Below the pieces are notes generated by a model. That model was not told the DNA's origin and did not search any database. It saw nothing but the letters and a program-made list of their open reading frames with translations. Position numbers and translations under genes: made by a program. Below, piece after piece: positions 22,312-34,157 of a DNA stretch of 64,000 bases; the stretch's first letter is position 1, and every line of letters starts with the position of its first letter. This stretch comes from Vishniacozyma victoriae. Its lineage: Eukaryota; Basidiomycota; Tremellomycetes; Tremellales; Bulleribasidiaceae. The DNA lies in assembly GCA_017654735.1 (NCBI GenBank), contig JADPYG010000088.1:930001-994000 (forward strand). The letters are read 5' to 3'.

Positions 22312-23069
22312 CTAAGCGGGCTTTCCGTCATTCCGCTGCAATGTGGAGACATGTCGATGGGGGAACTTCTCCTGTATAAGCTTCATCTGAGCCAACTCCT
22401 TCGCTCTTGCTCGATTACACACTTCCCTATTCATCAGCTTGAACACGAGTGGGCGGAACGAGATGCGGGAGGATCGGATGAGACGATTGGGCCGACGAGA
22501 ATGAGGGGCAAGGTGGGCAGGAATAAGAATGATGGTAAGATGAACATACCACTGAGTGATGGCAATAACGACGAAACCCAACACAGCCCAATTAGCTCCA
22601 GCTTTAGGACCTGTCGATCAGCACTTTCCCCCTCCTGCTAGCTCTGATGATTCCAGAGACGCAAGAGCACTCACTTCTTGATCCGATATACCTAACAGCT
22701 CCAATTGCCGATCCACCTCCTATACCATATAACAAACTACTCCTAGCACATGGGAAATCCCCAATATGGCTTAAATCATCTTTGACCGATATCCTCTATT
22801 CGTCAGCTAAACCCATTATATTTAGAACGTACCTTCAAAGCAGCTTTATAATCCGTCCATTTATCTCCTGTCAATTTATCCCCTTCCACATCGATTACTG
22901 TTGGCGAGATTGGAGAGTTTCCAGAAGGTATATTTAATCGACCTTGAGGCTGGGGAGTTGGTGGGATTGGTGTGGTTGTAGCTTGAGTCGATGGGCCTGG
23001 AGTGGGGTTCAAGTCTGCAGCTACTGTCTGCGAGGTGCTTGCGGTTGTGGATGAAGTAAATGGCCACAT
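22312..23069 (-). CDS. COX20: cytochrome c oxidase assembly protein COX20
   Basis: Four short exons encode a small mitochondrial protein. After a Thr/Ser/Pro-rich start (MWPFTSSTTASTSQ) comes the conserved core: KWTDYKAALK, DLSHIGDFPCARSSLLYGIG, GGGSAIGAVRYIGSR, then GANWAVLGFVVIAITQW and EVCNRARAKELAQM. This is the Cox20 domain, with two membrane helices. Cox20 is an inner-membrane chaperone that holds newly made Cox2 while its copper site is formed. The last exon ends at a stop 183 bp from the Ran stop codon. Confidence 0.88.
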
Positions 23070-23268
23070 TGTGATTGGTGATTGAGGTGAAATTAAGATG
23101 GATAGTGCAGCAATTCTAACTTTTGATTGATTCTGTGGCGATCGATTCTTGCGTCATACTCCGCCTAATCTCATCTACTATTCCACAATGATCTCGTCTT
23201 CTGTGCATGGCACAACTCAAGACAATATGCATATCCGATCTACAAGACACAACCACTCCAAGTCCGGC

Positions 23269-25157
23269 TTATACGCTCAACTCGGCAGCTTGGATATGGC
23301 TCAAAGCCTCCTCATAAGGCTTCAAAGCGGGCTCAACCCAATCCCTAACAAATCCATCAACTTGCTGAGGTGCCCTCCCAACGAAAGTCTTGGGATCCAT
23401 CAACTCATCCAATTGACTCCAAATTGGCTCGAAGTAAGAATCCTTCTGAATCCTCTCAATCAAATCATTCTCTCCTCCCTGTTCCTTGACTACAGCTCCA
23501 GCCTGGTGGGAGAGAACACGGATCTTTTCATGACATTCTTGCCTGTCTCCTCCGGATTTGACCATGGCCATGATGATATTTTCGGTAGCCATGAATGGGA
23601 GTTCTTGGGAGATACGACGGGCAATGACGGATGGGTAGACTACCATTCCTTCACAGATGTTTTGGAGGGTTGTGAGGAGGATATCGGCAGTGAGGAAAGC
23701 TTCGGGTAGGGTTACTCGTCGGTTCGCACTGTATATCAGCCTTTCCTTTGACATCTTTGATGGACGATGTGCTTACCTGTCATCAAGGGTTCGTTCTAAC
23801 CATTGAACGGAGGCGGTCATGAGTGTGTTCTGGTAGATGACCATTAAATGTCGAGAAAGCGAACAAGCACGCTCGCATCGCATAGGGTTTCGCTACTCGT
23901 CAGCCATCTTATCTCTCTCGAAAAAGTGGACTGACCTTGTAGGCCATAGCGGAAGATCCAATCTGATCCTTCTCGAATGGTTCCTCGATCTCCTTCAAGT
24001 TTGCAAGAAGACGGACTATTATCAGTAACATACTTGAGCATGTCGTACTTGAGCAGGAGACTTACTGTCGGTAGCCATCTTGTGGACAGTTGCTCCGAAA
24101 CTCGACAGAGGACCTAGGACGTCTGCGTCGATCTTCCTCGAGTATGTCTGTCCAGTAACGGGGTAGGCGTATGGGAAACCGAACAACTCAGTCACTCGCT
24201 TGTCGAGAGCCTCGACCTATCTGTCAGTTTTCTTTCACAACCGTCCGATCTTAATAAAGCGCACCTTGTCGTGATCACCATCGAACAAGGCAAGGAATGA
24301 TCCCTGGGTACCAGTAGTTCCCTTGACACCCCTGAAACCTAAATCATTCCTTGCCCTCTCCAAATTCCTCAAATCCCAAAGTAACTCCTGAATCCATAGA
24401 GTGGCCCTCTTGCCCACGGTAGTAAGTTGGGCAGGTTGGAAATGAGTAAAACCAAGAGTTGGAAGATCTTTGTATTGCTTTGCGAAAGCTGTTAGACGGG
24501 AAATGACGGTCGCTAGTTTGGGTAGGAGGATGTCGAGTCCTTCTCGGAGGAAGATTAGGTCGGCGTTACTGCTATCAGCTCTGGCACTTCCGAGTAGGGA
24601 TAGCTAGCTTACTCGGTAACGTAACATGAAGTGGCTCCGAGACTGGGGATCAGCTGAGTCCACGCTTGGGGTGAGATAGCTTACTGGATGATACCAGCAG
24701 CTTCAGGAGCCATAACTCCAAAAGTATGGACATGGGCCATAACATCGTCTATCCATCAGCTTCAGCTTGAGCACAAGCAACAAGAAGCTTACGTCGCCTC
24801 TTCTTCTCCTCCTCAGCAGCAATCTTCATCTGCTCCTCATCAAGCTCAAGGTTGGCTTTCATCTGCTCAATAGCCTTATCGGGAATAGGTAAACCGAGTT
24901 CCTACCTGTCAGCTAGATCTTCAACCAAATTTATAGCGGGATGTACCTTCTCGGCAATGGCGAGGTTTAACCAGAGCTTTCTCCATGTACCGAATCTGGT
25001 CTATACATTAGTACATTAAGCCGGAACGCCGGGGGTTTAGCGTACACCGTTGGAGAATAGCTTGGACATCTCTTTGGATGCATATCGCCTTGATGTCAGC
25101 TTAATTGATCGAGAGAATGTCAGCTTACGAGGATAGTGGTGTTTGGTAAGTGTCCAT
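23269..25157 (-). CDS. ADE13: adenylosuccinate lyase
   Basis: About ten exons give a protein close to the family's usual 480 residues, starting [17 protein letters not shown]. The enzyme splits SAICAR and adenylosuccinate in purine synthesis and works as a cytosolic tetramer. Visible motifs are [66 protein letters not shown] and the fumarase/lyase signature SSAMAYKRNPMRCE, followed by [16 protein letters not shown]. Catalytic His and Ser positions are present in these blocks. The gene is divergent from malate dehydrogenase, with 306 bp between starts. Confidence 0.96.
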
Positions 25158-25463
25158 TGTGTGTATAGCTATATGGTCACTATCTCAATAATTTTAGATT
25201 GTACTTGTAGATCCCTTATACGGAGCTCGGAACGGAGAGGGGGAAGTGATAAAGAAGTGAATTAAATACACGTCATTATTCTCCGCGCACGGTCTTCGGC
25301 TGTCTATCCGGATATCTCCCGACCCCACACTTGTTCTAGACACCTGGATCTCATTCGCCCACTCTCACTCTATTCATCTCTTCACTTAACCTCCTCCCAA
25401 CCAATTCATAAACAGTAAGCTTAAGCTCTTATTCTTCCACACAGCTAAGCTGACTGCCAGAAA
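25158..25463. promoter_or_regulatory. divergent ADE13-MDH promoter with a 5' UTR intron
   Basis: The 306-bp gap contains an ACGTCA half CRE at about 25270. A likely intron in the MDH 5' leader runs from GTAAGC at 25415 to CAG at 25460, with AGCTGAC near its end, so the spliced leader joins three bases before the ATG. Confidence 0.55.
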
Positions 25464-26930
25464 ATGGTCAAAGCTGTCGTCTGCGGTGCCGCCGGTACGT
25501 CCCCCCACTCCCTGGACCAGTTCCCACACTAACCCTCGATCCAGGTGGAATCGGTCAACCCCTATCCCTCCTCCTCAAGCTCAACCCCTTGATCACAGAG
25601 CTATCCCTCTACGATGTCGTCAATGCCGCTGGTGTATGTCTCACTCTTCCTTTGTATGATGCCAGTATTAATGTGATTAGGTCGCTGCGGATTTGTCCCA
25701 CATTGCCAGCCCTGCTCAGGTTGAGGGCTTCTTGCCCGCTGACAATGGAGCTGAGAGGGCTTTGAAGGATGCTGATATCGTTGTCATTCCCGCTGGTGTC
25801 CCCAGGAAGCCTGGTATGACCCGAGATGATCTATTCGTGAGCTCCCCAGGTACTTTTCATTTTGTGCAAAAGCTGACCATTCAGAAAGTGAGAACACACA
25901 TGATCGCATTGGAACGAACTAATCCCAGATCAACGCTGGTATCTGTGCCACCCTCGCTCAGGCCATCGCCAACGCCTGCCCCAAGGCTTTCATCCTAGTC
26001 ATCTCCAACCCAGTCAACTCGACCGTCCCAGTCTTCGCCGAGACCCTCAAGAAGGCCGGTGTCTTTGACCCCAAGAAGTGAGCTTTTCATACCTGAGCAC
26101 TGGTGAAGAAGCTGATTTCAGGTTGTTCGGTGTCACCCACCTCGACATTGTCCGAGCTTCTACTTTCGTTTCTTCCGTTGTTGGAAAGCCTACCGAAGCC
26201 GACAAGTACAAGATCCCCGTCGTTGGTGGTCACTCCGGTGTTACCATCCTTCCTTTGTTGACTCAGTCCAAGCCTTCGATCGTAAGCTATTCCGCTCGCA
26301 CGGTTTAGAGAGGTAGCTGATGCCTAGCCTGAGGAAGTCCTTGGAAACAAGGAGAAGCGGGATGCTTTGATCAACCGAATTCAATTCGGTGGTGATGAGG
26401 TCGTCAAGGCCAAGGGTAAGCTAACGGATCTCCTGCAGTTTCAGAGCTGACAATAAGATGGCGCTGGATCCGCTACTCTCTCCATGGCTCAAGGTAAGCT
26501 CACTCTTCCGGAGCTGCGTGGTCAAAGCTGACAAAATAGCCGGAGCCGAGTTCGCCGATTTCATTCTCCAGGCCGCTTTCAACGGAAAGTCAAGCACTGT
26601 CCAGGCTTACGTCCACCTCTCTGCCGAGTCCGGCGGTGAGGCAATCAAGAAGGAGATCGGAACCGACCTCGACTACTTCTCCGTCAACGTTCAGCTCGGT
26701 GTAAGCTCCCTCCTTCTTTCTGTGGAGATGAGCTGATGATTAGAAATCCGGTGTTGAGAAGATCTTGCCCATTGGTCAGATTGATGATGCCGAGAAGGAA
26801 TTGCTTGCTGCTGCCGTCAAGGAGCTTGGACCTAGCATTGAGAAGGTAAGTTCAGTTCCTCTCGAGACGGGAAGAATGTTGGTTGACATGATAGGGTGCT
26901 TCTTTCCAGCCTGCTCCCCCTAAGCTATAG
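25464..26930 (+). CDS. malate dehydrogenase, no mitochondrial presequence
   Basis: Nine or so exons encode about 335-340 residues. The NAD-binding loop is [18 protein letters not shown] at the very N-terminus. [20 protein letters not shown] holds the substrate-binding Arg, [15 protein letters not shown] and [15 protein letters not shown] carry the catalytic Asp and a substrate Arg, and [15 protein letters not shown] carries the catalytic His. The enzyme interconverts malate and oxaloacetate with NAD. The start MVKAVVCG leaves no room for a presequence, so this is a cytosolic or peroxisomal form of the mitochondrial-type family. The tail is APPKL, only a weak match to a PTS1 signal. The last exon ([11 protein letters not shown]) is short. 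Confidence 0.94.
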
Positions 26931-27402
26931 AGCTGTATAGACGAGAGTCACACATGAGAAGATAAAGATGAGAAAAACAATGCATGAATGTGCTGAAGAA
27001 TCAAGTATCCTGATTTTCAACGGGTAGCTCCAACTTCGTCTCGAGGTGGCACAAGCAGCGTCGCAGGACATGCGTGCCAGGCATGACCTTCAATCGAGCA
27101 AGTCTCCACGACATCGTTGCCACGATTATGCTCGCCCGACATAGCCTTGCATAGTCAAACAGAAGCGGAAAGTGCGTCTCGAAGTCGTGGCCGAGAAAGA
27201 CTTAATACTCAATCAGAAGCTGAGAAGGCAATCCCGTGATTGATGGAGAGGGCGTGTAGACGACGCTATCCATTTCGACACAAGTATATAAGCTACCCGA
27301 CAATTGCTTTGTCGTCTCTTTATCTCACTTCAACTACATCCACTCATCCACTCGCGACACCACTCCGAAACTAACATCTAATCATTCACAACACACCTCA
27401 TC
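26931..27402. promoter_or_regulatory. upstream region of thioredoxin-like gene 1
   Basis: This 472-bp stretch has no supported gene. It includes a TATATAAG box at 27285-27292, about 110 bp before the start codon. An element at 27211-27245 recurs twice upstream of the next thioredoxin-like gene. Confidence 0.5.
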
Positions 27403-27855
27403 ATGCCTACTCAAGTATTGAACTCCAAGGCCGAATTTGAAAAGACAGTAAGTTGACCGTACTTGCCGATAGAATTGCTCAAGACTGATGACCTAGGTCA
27501 ACGGACCTCACGCCGTGGTTCTTGACCTCTCCGACCAGAACTGTCCATACAGGTTTGTCGAATCTATGTTCAGCAAGTTGGCCGATCAACATCACGTTAC
27601 TGGATACAGGATCGATCCCAAGATCGCTGGCGTGAGCTACTTGAGAGTGTCACCGCTGACATATCAAGATTCCTGGCATGATCAATACCGGTACCTTTGA
27701 AGTTTATTATCAGGGCAAAATGATCAAACAAGCCTATGTCAGAGACATTATGAGCGTCGGTGTATGTCCCTTTCCTTGACACCTGGTAGAAGTGATATTT
27801 ACTTACGATACAGTACCTTGAGCAGTTGTTCAAATTGGCGGACAGCAAGAAATGA
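27403..27855 (+). CDS. thioredoxin-like protein 1, monothiol CPYR motif
   Basis: Four exons give just over 100 residues, the length of a thioredoxin. The first and last introns fall at the same places as in the true thioredoxin downstream (after EFEKT and after the block DIMSVG), which shows common descent. Where thioredoxin has WCGPC, this protein has NCPYR, so one cysteine remains. The cis-proline segment (MPTF in thioredoxin) is replaced by TGTFEVYYQG. It cannot act as an ordinary dithiol reductase; it may form mixed disulfides, bind partners, or be inactive. No signal peptide is present. Confidence 0.78.
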
Positions 27856-28465
27856 GGTTGTAAGGGGAAACGGTAGAGTCTGTCGTAGATTTACAGTAGC
27901 ACGAGTACTTGAGATGTGAAGCAGTACCTGAAACAACACCTAGTTCGCACGTTGCAATAATATCCTGACCGGTCAGAGAGACCAAGCTGAACACGGCATC
28001 AGCAGATGACACTCAATCCAGACTTGTGAATCTCCTTGGATCCCGCTTTCCTCATCTGAAAGACCGCAGCCTAGACACTGATCATTTGCCCCACGTGCAT
28101 GTCACTACCTCTCGGCATGGAGTGAGTTTGGCCGTGATTTAGACGCCGCAACACACTGCTCGGACGCCGGTTGGGGAGGACGATTTCAAAACGGGCGCAA
28201 TCAGTCAATCAGGAGTAGAGAAGCCAATCCCAGACAAGATGCGGCGCGGTCACCGTCCCTTCTGGCCGACGGACGCAAACACTCGATCAGAAGTGGAGAA
28301 GGCGACCCAGACAAGATTGATGGGGCGTATTGAACGTTCCTTCAGACCGATTGATCTCACTATGTAAGCTTGTGTAGTGAGAGTCGCTTCCTCTTATTCC
28401 CATATCACTTCAATCCCAATTCTTCCACCGACAACAGACCTATATCTACACTTACAATTCGTACC
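27856..28465. promoter_or_regulatory. region between thioredoxin-like genes 1 and 2
   Basis: In these 610 bp, two related elements lie at 28207-28244 and 28285-28323, both of the form ATCAG-R-AG-n-n-GAGAAG-n-C and both matching the element before gene 1. No coding frame is supported. Confidence 0.5.
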
Positions 28466-28851
28466 ATGAGGTTCACTCGAGAACTACACTCGGTTCAGGA
28501 GTACCAGGACGCGGTGAGCCCTTGTGTGACCATCGTCACTCCCACTATCATAGCTGACGTTTAGGTTGATTCAGCCAAATACGCTATATTCGATTTTTCC
28601 GACAAGAATTGTCCAAACAAGCATGCTCAAGCTACCTTTGACAGATTGACCGCCGAGGAGGGCGTCACTGGGTACAGGGTCAATCCCAAATTGGTCGGCG
28701 TGAGTTTCGTTTCGTTCTTTGTCTGTCATTTGACTGATCTGTGGAGGCTCATGCCGTGCTCAACCACGGTTGTTACCATGTGTACATCGATGGCCAGAAG
28801 GTTGAAGAATTCCGAACCTGGGACGACGGAGCACTCTTGGTAGGCCACTGA
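28466..28851 (+). CDS. thioredoxin-like protein 2, monothiol CPNK motif
   Basis: Three exons give 95 residues, starting MRFTRELHSVQEYQDA. The first intron is at the same position as in the two neighbouring genes. The active-site region reads SDKNCPNKHAQATFDRL, so a single cysteine remains. The next segments are VTGYRVNPKLVG and, after intron 2, HAVLNHGCYHVYIDGQK with an additional cysteine. The C-terminal helix of the thioredoxin fold is shortened: the frame stops after ALLVGH. An unrecognised further intron could extend it, or the copy may be decaying. It resembles gene 1 more than the classical thioredoxin. Confidence 0.7.
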
Positions 28852-29325
28852 TAGCTGAGACCGAGATTAAAACGATCCAATTCCACATTCTCACCATGTC
28901 TTCCCACAAATGACTGCTTCGGGGGCAGTTAGAGATGATTTCGTGGTATATGCATCAGTTCGATGTTTACACAGTTGAAAGTGTTCAAACAGTTCGATGT
29001 TTACACAGTTGAAAGTCGTTCAAACTGGTCGCGCGCCTAATTGTTTGCAACAGAGAAAGCGGCGATTGCGTGACTTGCGGAGCACAGATTGATAAGCAGC
29101 ATTAGAAGCACAGTAGACACTCGTACACTCTATACATATCTATTTAACTCAGTTAGTAAGTCATTTGCTGAGTCAGACACACGAGAGGCATGGTATAAAG
29201 AGGGAGGGTCCTCTTTCGTCTCTCTTTATCCACAATTCAACTTTCCACCTCAGAATCCTAGACCCATTTCTCGGTTATCAGATCCGTACAGAAACTAAGC
29301 CCACAGCTACTCTACACATATCACA
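28852..29325. promoter_or_regulatory. upstream region of classical thioredoxin gene
   Basis: These 474 bp hold a tandem duplication of a 34-35 bp unit at 28956-29024. The rest shows no gene. Confidence 0.5.
28956..29024. repeat. two tandem copies of a 34-35 bp unit
   Basis: Copies at 28956-28989 and 28990-29024 start CAGTTCGATGTTTACACAG and differ by a single inserted C near the end. They lie between thioredoxin-like gene 2 and the thioredoxin gene. Confidence 0.9.
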
Positions 29326-29779
29326 ATGGTCAAGGCAATCGAATCATACGACGAGTTCAAGGCTCTTGTACGTCAACCTCACCCTTCTGCGTGAATAAGC
29401 TAATAGTTAGATCAACGGTGACGAGCCCGTTGTTGTCGACTTCTGGGCAACTTGGTGTGGACCATGCAAAATGATTTCTCCCCACTTTGCCAAGATGGAA
29501 GAGAAGTACCCAGGTGTCAAGCTCGTCAAGGTTGACGTCGAGGAGCAGGAGGTATGTCCCTGGCCCCTGTTACCATTAGACTGGAGCTTACGAAGTAGCA
29601 AATCGCTCAGGAGCAGGGAATCAAGGCTATGCCTACCTTCATTGCTTACAAGAAGGGAGAGAAGATCGAGACTATCACTGGAGCTGTTCCCGCCAAGATC
29701 ACTGTAAGCCATCCCTGCTCACGCGTATAATTCAAGCTGATACATTCAGGCTCTTTTGGAGAAGGTCTCGACTGCTTAG
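29326..29779 (+). CDS. TRX1: thioredoxin (classical CGPC)
   Basis: Four exons give a protein of just over 100 residues. It carries [19 protein letters not shown] with the dithiol active site, [17 protein letters not shown], the cis-proline in [14 protein letters not shown], and the ending [12 protein letters not shown]. It is a cytosolic thioredoxin that passes electrons from thioredoxin reductase to ribonucleotide reductase, peroxiredoxins and other targets. It is the third gene in a head-to-tail array and presumably the source of the two upstream monothiol copies. Confidence 0.96.
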
Positions 29780-30924
29780 GTAGTCTAGTAGGATGGGAAG
29801 AAGTATGCATATAGATGAGAAATGGTCTCATGGGCAGCTGGGCATCCGGGCATAGACATATGGGCTGAGATGAGGGTCAAGAGATGAGAGCTTGGACCTC
29901 TACACGTGGGTCTACGTCTACTAATAAGGGGTCAAGATACACACACTGCGCTTTGACGATTTCAACATTCCTTGACTCAGTTACCAGTTACCATTTTCAC
30001 ATAAGGGGTATATGTTTGAGGGGGAAGGGGTAATGTGTTGAAACTGTATAAGGTATCACACGGGCGTCGTCATACATGCTTGTTGACGATCCACACAGAC
30101 GAATCAAGACAGCAGTGATCGCCATTCTTGGGTCATCGAATCGTATTTCGATGAATCGAATATCGATAGACTTGACTCACCACCTAGCCTCCATGCCTCT
30201 GACGCCACCACTCGATACACAAACTACGACCGCTATGACCCCCCACTCCAAGCTTCACGCTAGTTCAATCCAGACTTCCAATCAGCTGTTGAAAGCCTCC
30301 GAGATCAACATAGTCCAAGCTGAAACCTCCCCCTTTCCCAATCTGGCCCTTGCCAATTATTACGAAACATCGCGACCGGGTCTCTTATCGATACAAACTC
30401 CGAAACTAGTCTCTGTAAAGGACCGATTCTCTATACATACAGGCACCGGGCATCCTCTTGTGAGTGAGAAATTAGCCTAGCGTACTTGCGTGCTTTGACT
30501 TTCTGACCTCTTATAGGTAAATTAACTTAAATATACAACCATCACGTCCGCCCACTTCGCCCGTCCCTTGGCCCTTGTACCTTGTCTTGACGACTATAAG
30601 AGGTATATAAAAGCTTGGTCGATGAAGTGATATCTCGTCATCCTTACTTATCTCTTTTTTTCTTTACACCTTACGCCTCCCATCGACTGGATTGAAGTGG
30701 CTGGATTATCGTTGCTGCGCGACTTGATCTACACCACGAATCTCTTGAAGAGGTGAGTACCTCTCTCCTCCCCTTATGGAGCATGACTGATGTTCAGATA
30801 CCTGTATACCTGTACTCATCGATCGATCAAACCTCCTGTCCAAGCGCATCTCAATAGGTATATACCTTCACTACCCTGCATGTACTCGGCTGATCTCTCA
30901 GACCCTTGACTTGAAATTGTCATC
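29780..30924. promoter_or_regulatory. 1.1-kb upstream region of the RFX gene with TATA box and two 5' UTR introns
   Basis: TATATAAAAG at 30604-30613 is a good TATA box. A leader of about 290 nt then contains two likely introns, 30753-30797 and 30858-30901, each with GT, a GCTGAT- or ACTGAT-type branch site and CAG. An open frame at 30076-30480 has no family resemblance and I do not call it a gene. Confidence 0.6.
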
Positions 30925-33900
30925 ATGTCGGATAACCCATTCCCACAAATCGATACATCGTACTCGACTCTCGATGTCCTCGTTAGCGATCCATCAAATC
31001 CCTTCGGCAACACTCCCGGAAGTGACCCTTCACCTATCGAATCACAACATTCAAACTGGAATTCAAGCACAGACCTATTCTCGCAAGGACAGCTCCTTGA
31101 TGGAGCTTGGTCTCAACAGCATCAACAACAACCTCAATCCAGTGCCGATCTCTTCTGGTCCGGGAGTGAGAATACCGTCCCTAGGCCTCAGGGTGATTTC
31201 GACATGAACAATCAGTTCAACAATCTGGATATCCAGCAAGCTATGGCGGGTATTGCGGCTGCTGCCCCTCCTTCTCGTGCGTCTTCTCTGATTTCAGTGA
31301 TGAGCCATGCTGACAAAGCAGTATTTCCGACCACCCAGAATTATCAGCTTCCCATGTCGAGCTCGATCAGCTTCGACATGAACAACCCGCTCTCCCAAAA
31401 CAACTACAACTATCAGTCGGGCCTATTCGGTACCCAAGGTCAATATGATGGGAATGATCAACTCAACCATGCCCTCAGTCGACAGACTTCGTACTCTTCC
31501 TTCGTCTCCCTATCCAATGATGGCTTCACGTCCAACTCGAACGAAGGTCCATACAACATGTCGAGGGTCACGGATTACGCCAATCAGCTTCTCCCTCCTT
31601 TCCACCCCACCTCGAGCAGACTCTCGAAACCTACCCTTCCGCCTATCCAGGTCAATGCCTTCTCCCCACCCGGTAAAATGGGTCGACCTAGGAGTACGAG
31701 TCGGATCGCACCTTATAATCGTCAGCATCGATCTACTTCGATCTCCACCGTCGCTTCATTCGATAGTATCGCCCCCATGTCAGCTAGTAGCGCATATGCT
31801 CCCTTCCAAGCTCCTTCCCTCGCGTCGCCCCAGAGGGGTCTGGCGCAAGGAATGGGCAAGATGTCCTTACATCACCGAAGGACTAGTTCCAAGAATTCGA
31901 ACTATTCTACCGTCAAGAAACAACCTTCTCGATCGGTCTTGTCAAGGTCAAATCGAAGCGCTTCCATGTCGGTCTTGAGAGCTTGCGACTCGGCTCCATT
32001 CGATTTCTCAGACTCCTCCACGGGTCCAAGCAGAGGTGCGAACGCTACCGAAGATCAGATCCAAGCGTCTCTGCACGACAAAGCCAAGAATGTCGGTCGA
32101 ATCCTCTCGACCACTCAACAAGATAAAGCTCGAACAGCTTGGGTCAGGTACTGGCTTCAAAAGGCCTACACCCCAGCGCCCAATTACTCGGTCTCCCGAC
32201 AAGGTCTTTATTCTTCATATTGTCTCGCATCGGAAGAGTATGGTTTGAAGCCTATCAATGCTGCTTCATTCGGGAAAGCTGTGAGAGCTGCTTATCCCGG
32301 TATCAGGACTAGAAGACTCGGTCATAGGGGTAATTCCAAGTATCATTATGTTTCTCTTCGACCAGCTTTGGCCATTGAGGCGGAGAGGTTGAATGCGTTT
32401 CCCGATTCCAACGGGTGAGTCTCCACGGCATCTCTTTCGATCAAAGCTGACTTGCAGCCAATGGTACAGAGACTCTTCTGGATCTTTCGGTTTCCGACAT
32501 CATGAAAACGCAGGCTCGATGGAATTGTTGGGAGAAGAGGGAGACGACGAAGAGTTTGGTGAGCACGAGGAAGAAGAAGATGATACGCTGTAGTAAGTCA
32601 TCTCTCATCCAGTCAGGATATCAGCTAATGTACAGCCCGATCAAGAGAAGCGCTTCGACCATGTCATTATCTCAGACTGCGCATCACCGCCAATCAGGCT
32701 CGGACGATTATACCTCCCGATCAGGCCTCATCCCACCCAGAATGGGGATGATCAGGCGACATACTACTTCCGCCGCAACGTCACCACCCGCTCCTCCACC
32801 TACGACTCGAGTCTCGGACTTACCCAACTTCCCACAATGGGACGAGATCTTGGTCGTTTGTCCCAATCTACGAGAAGGGGATTTGAGGTCATTCTGGCAA
32901 GGGTTCGATCAGCATCAACAGGATTTGGTAGAGTATATTGACCGTCTGGCCTTCGATGACCTGGAACGATCGGTATGTTGCTAAGTCTCCTTAGAGTAAC
33001 GGAGCTGATGCCAGTGTCGAAACTACTGGTTCCCAGGTCAATTTGCCGAGCTTTGTCAAGATGAAGAGCTTTCCGATGTTGTACATCGAGCCTTGGCCGC
33101 CACTTATGATGTACGTGGCTCCCTTCCTGCCTTGTTCATATTGACGATGACTGATTACATAGCACATGATTGGAATGCTCCTCAGTTCAGCCGACTCGAT
33201 TAGCCTTACGGACCTCAAGTGCCTGAGTGACCTCGCTGGATCCTTCGAAGAGACGATGGAAGTTGCCTTCTCCAACTTTGGTGTCGACTTCAAGACCGAT
33301 AAACTGGTCCTCGCCCGTAATGCAGCTCACTTAATGCGTGAGTACTTGGACCATCCAAAAGATGATTTGCTGATTTGTAGAACGGGTATCAGAAGTCGGA
33401 CAAGTCATCGCTGCCCTCTCGATGATCACCGATGGACGAGCCTCCAACCTCGCTTCAGCCTGGCACGGTCTCGATCTGGAACATATTGTCGAGCAGTACA
33501 TGTCTTCAATCTCTTGTGATTCCGATTGGGTCCAGAAAGCTTTGGGGGAGTTTGGAGCATGGTTGGATTTCCTCGAAAATATGCCTGGTCGACAACATCG
33601 ACAAGCTATTCGAAAGATGGTCTCGTGGCTCGATTCGGTTATCGCTCCTTTCGCTCAGGAAGGTGTACTGGAAAAGTATGTCAACTTCGTCGTTCTTTGA
33701 CGTGGCGCTGACTCATAGTCTTCCTGCCAAGTGTACATTCATCACCTCACATATCATGAGAGCATTCACTCTTTCCTCCGAACCCCATTTTGGAACGTTC
33801 CAACTTATCAAAACCTTGATCGACGATTATATCACCATCGCCGCTTCTCGATATTCCGTCTTCTCCCCCCACGACGTCGATCGCGAAATCGTAAATCCCC

Positions 33901-34157
33901 TTGAAGGGTACAACGGTGGTTTGAAGGTTGACATTCCACGACTTGGAGATGGAGCCATCGATTCGGATCCTGCTACCGCTGTTCCGGCTTTTAGTCAGCA
34001 GCATCAACAACTCTCGGCGATGAATGGCCAGCTCGATCCTTCGTTGTTTGAAGGCCTAGTCTCGACCGACGATAATCGAGCTACCTTCTCTTTGAACGAT
34101 CAACAAAAGCTTCCCCAGACCGAAGCGATGAAACAGTTCCTCCCAAAACATGACTAA
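30925..34157 (+). CDS. RFX-family transcription factor
   Basis: Seven exons (30925-32414, 32458-32592, 32636-32972, 33015-33110, 33163-33337, 33381-33675, 33719-34157) encode 988 residues. The first 400 are low-complexity Ser/Gln/Asn-rich, probably disordered. The RFX winged-helix DNA-binding domain lies at about residues 405-482: TAWVRYWLQKAYTPAPNYSV, RQGLYSSYCLASEEYGL, INAASFGKAVRAAYPGIRTR and RLGHRGNSKYHYVSL. An acidic patch (EEGDDEEFGEHEEEEDD) and then the RFX C-terminal region follow, with CRNYWFPGQFAELCQDE and VGQVIAALSMITDGRASNL. Budding-yeast Rfx1/Crt1 represses ribonucleotide reductase genes until DNA is damaged, and RFX proteins bind X-box sites; a similar role here is inferred. Confidence 0.95.

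Noticed and set aside
30076..30480. 134-residue open frame upstream of the RFX gene
   Set aside because: Low-complexity Ser/Thr/Pro sequence without domain or splice support, lying in what is best read as promoter sequence.
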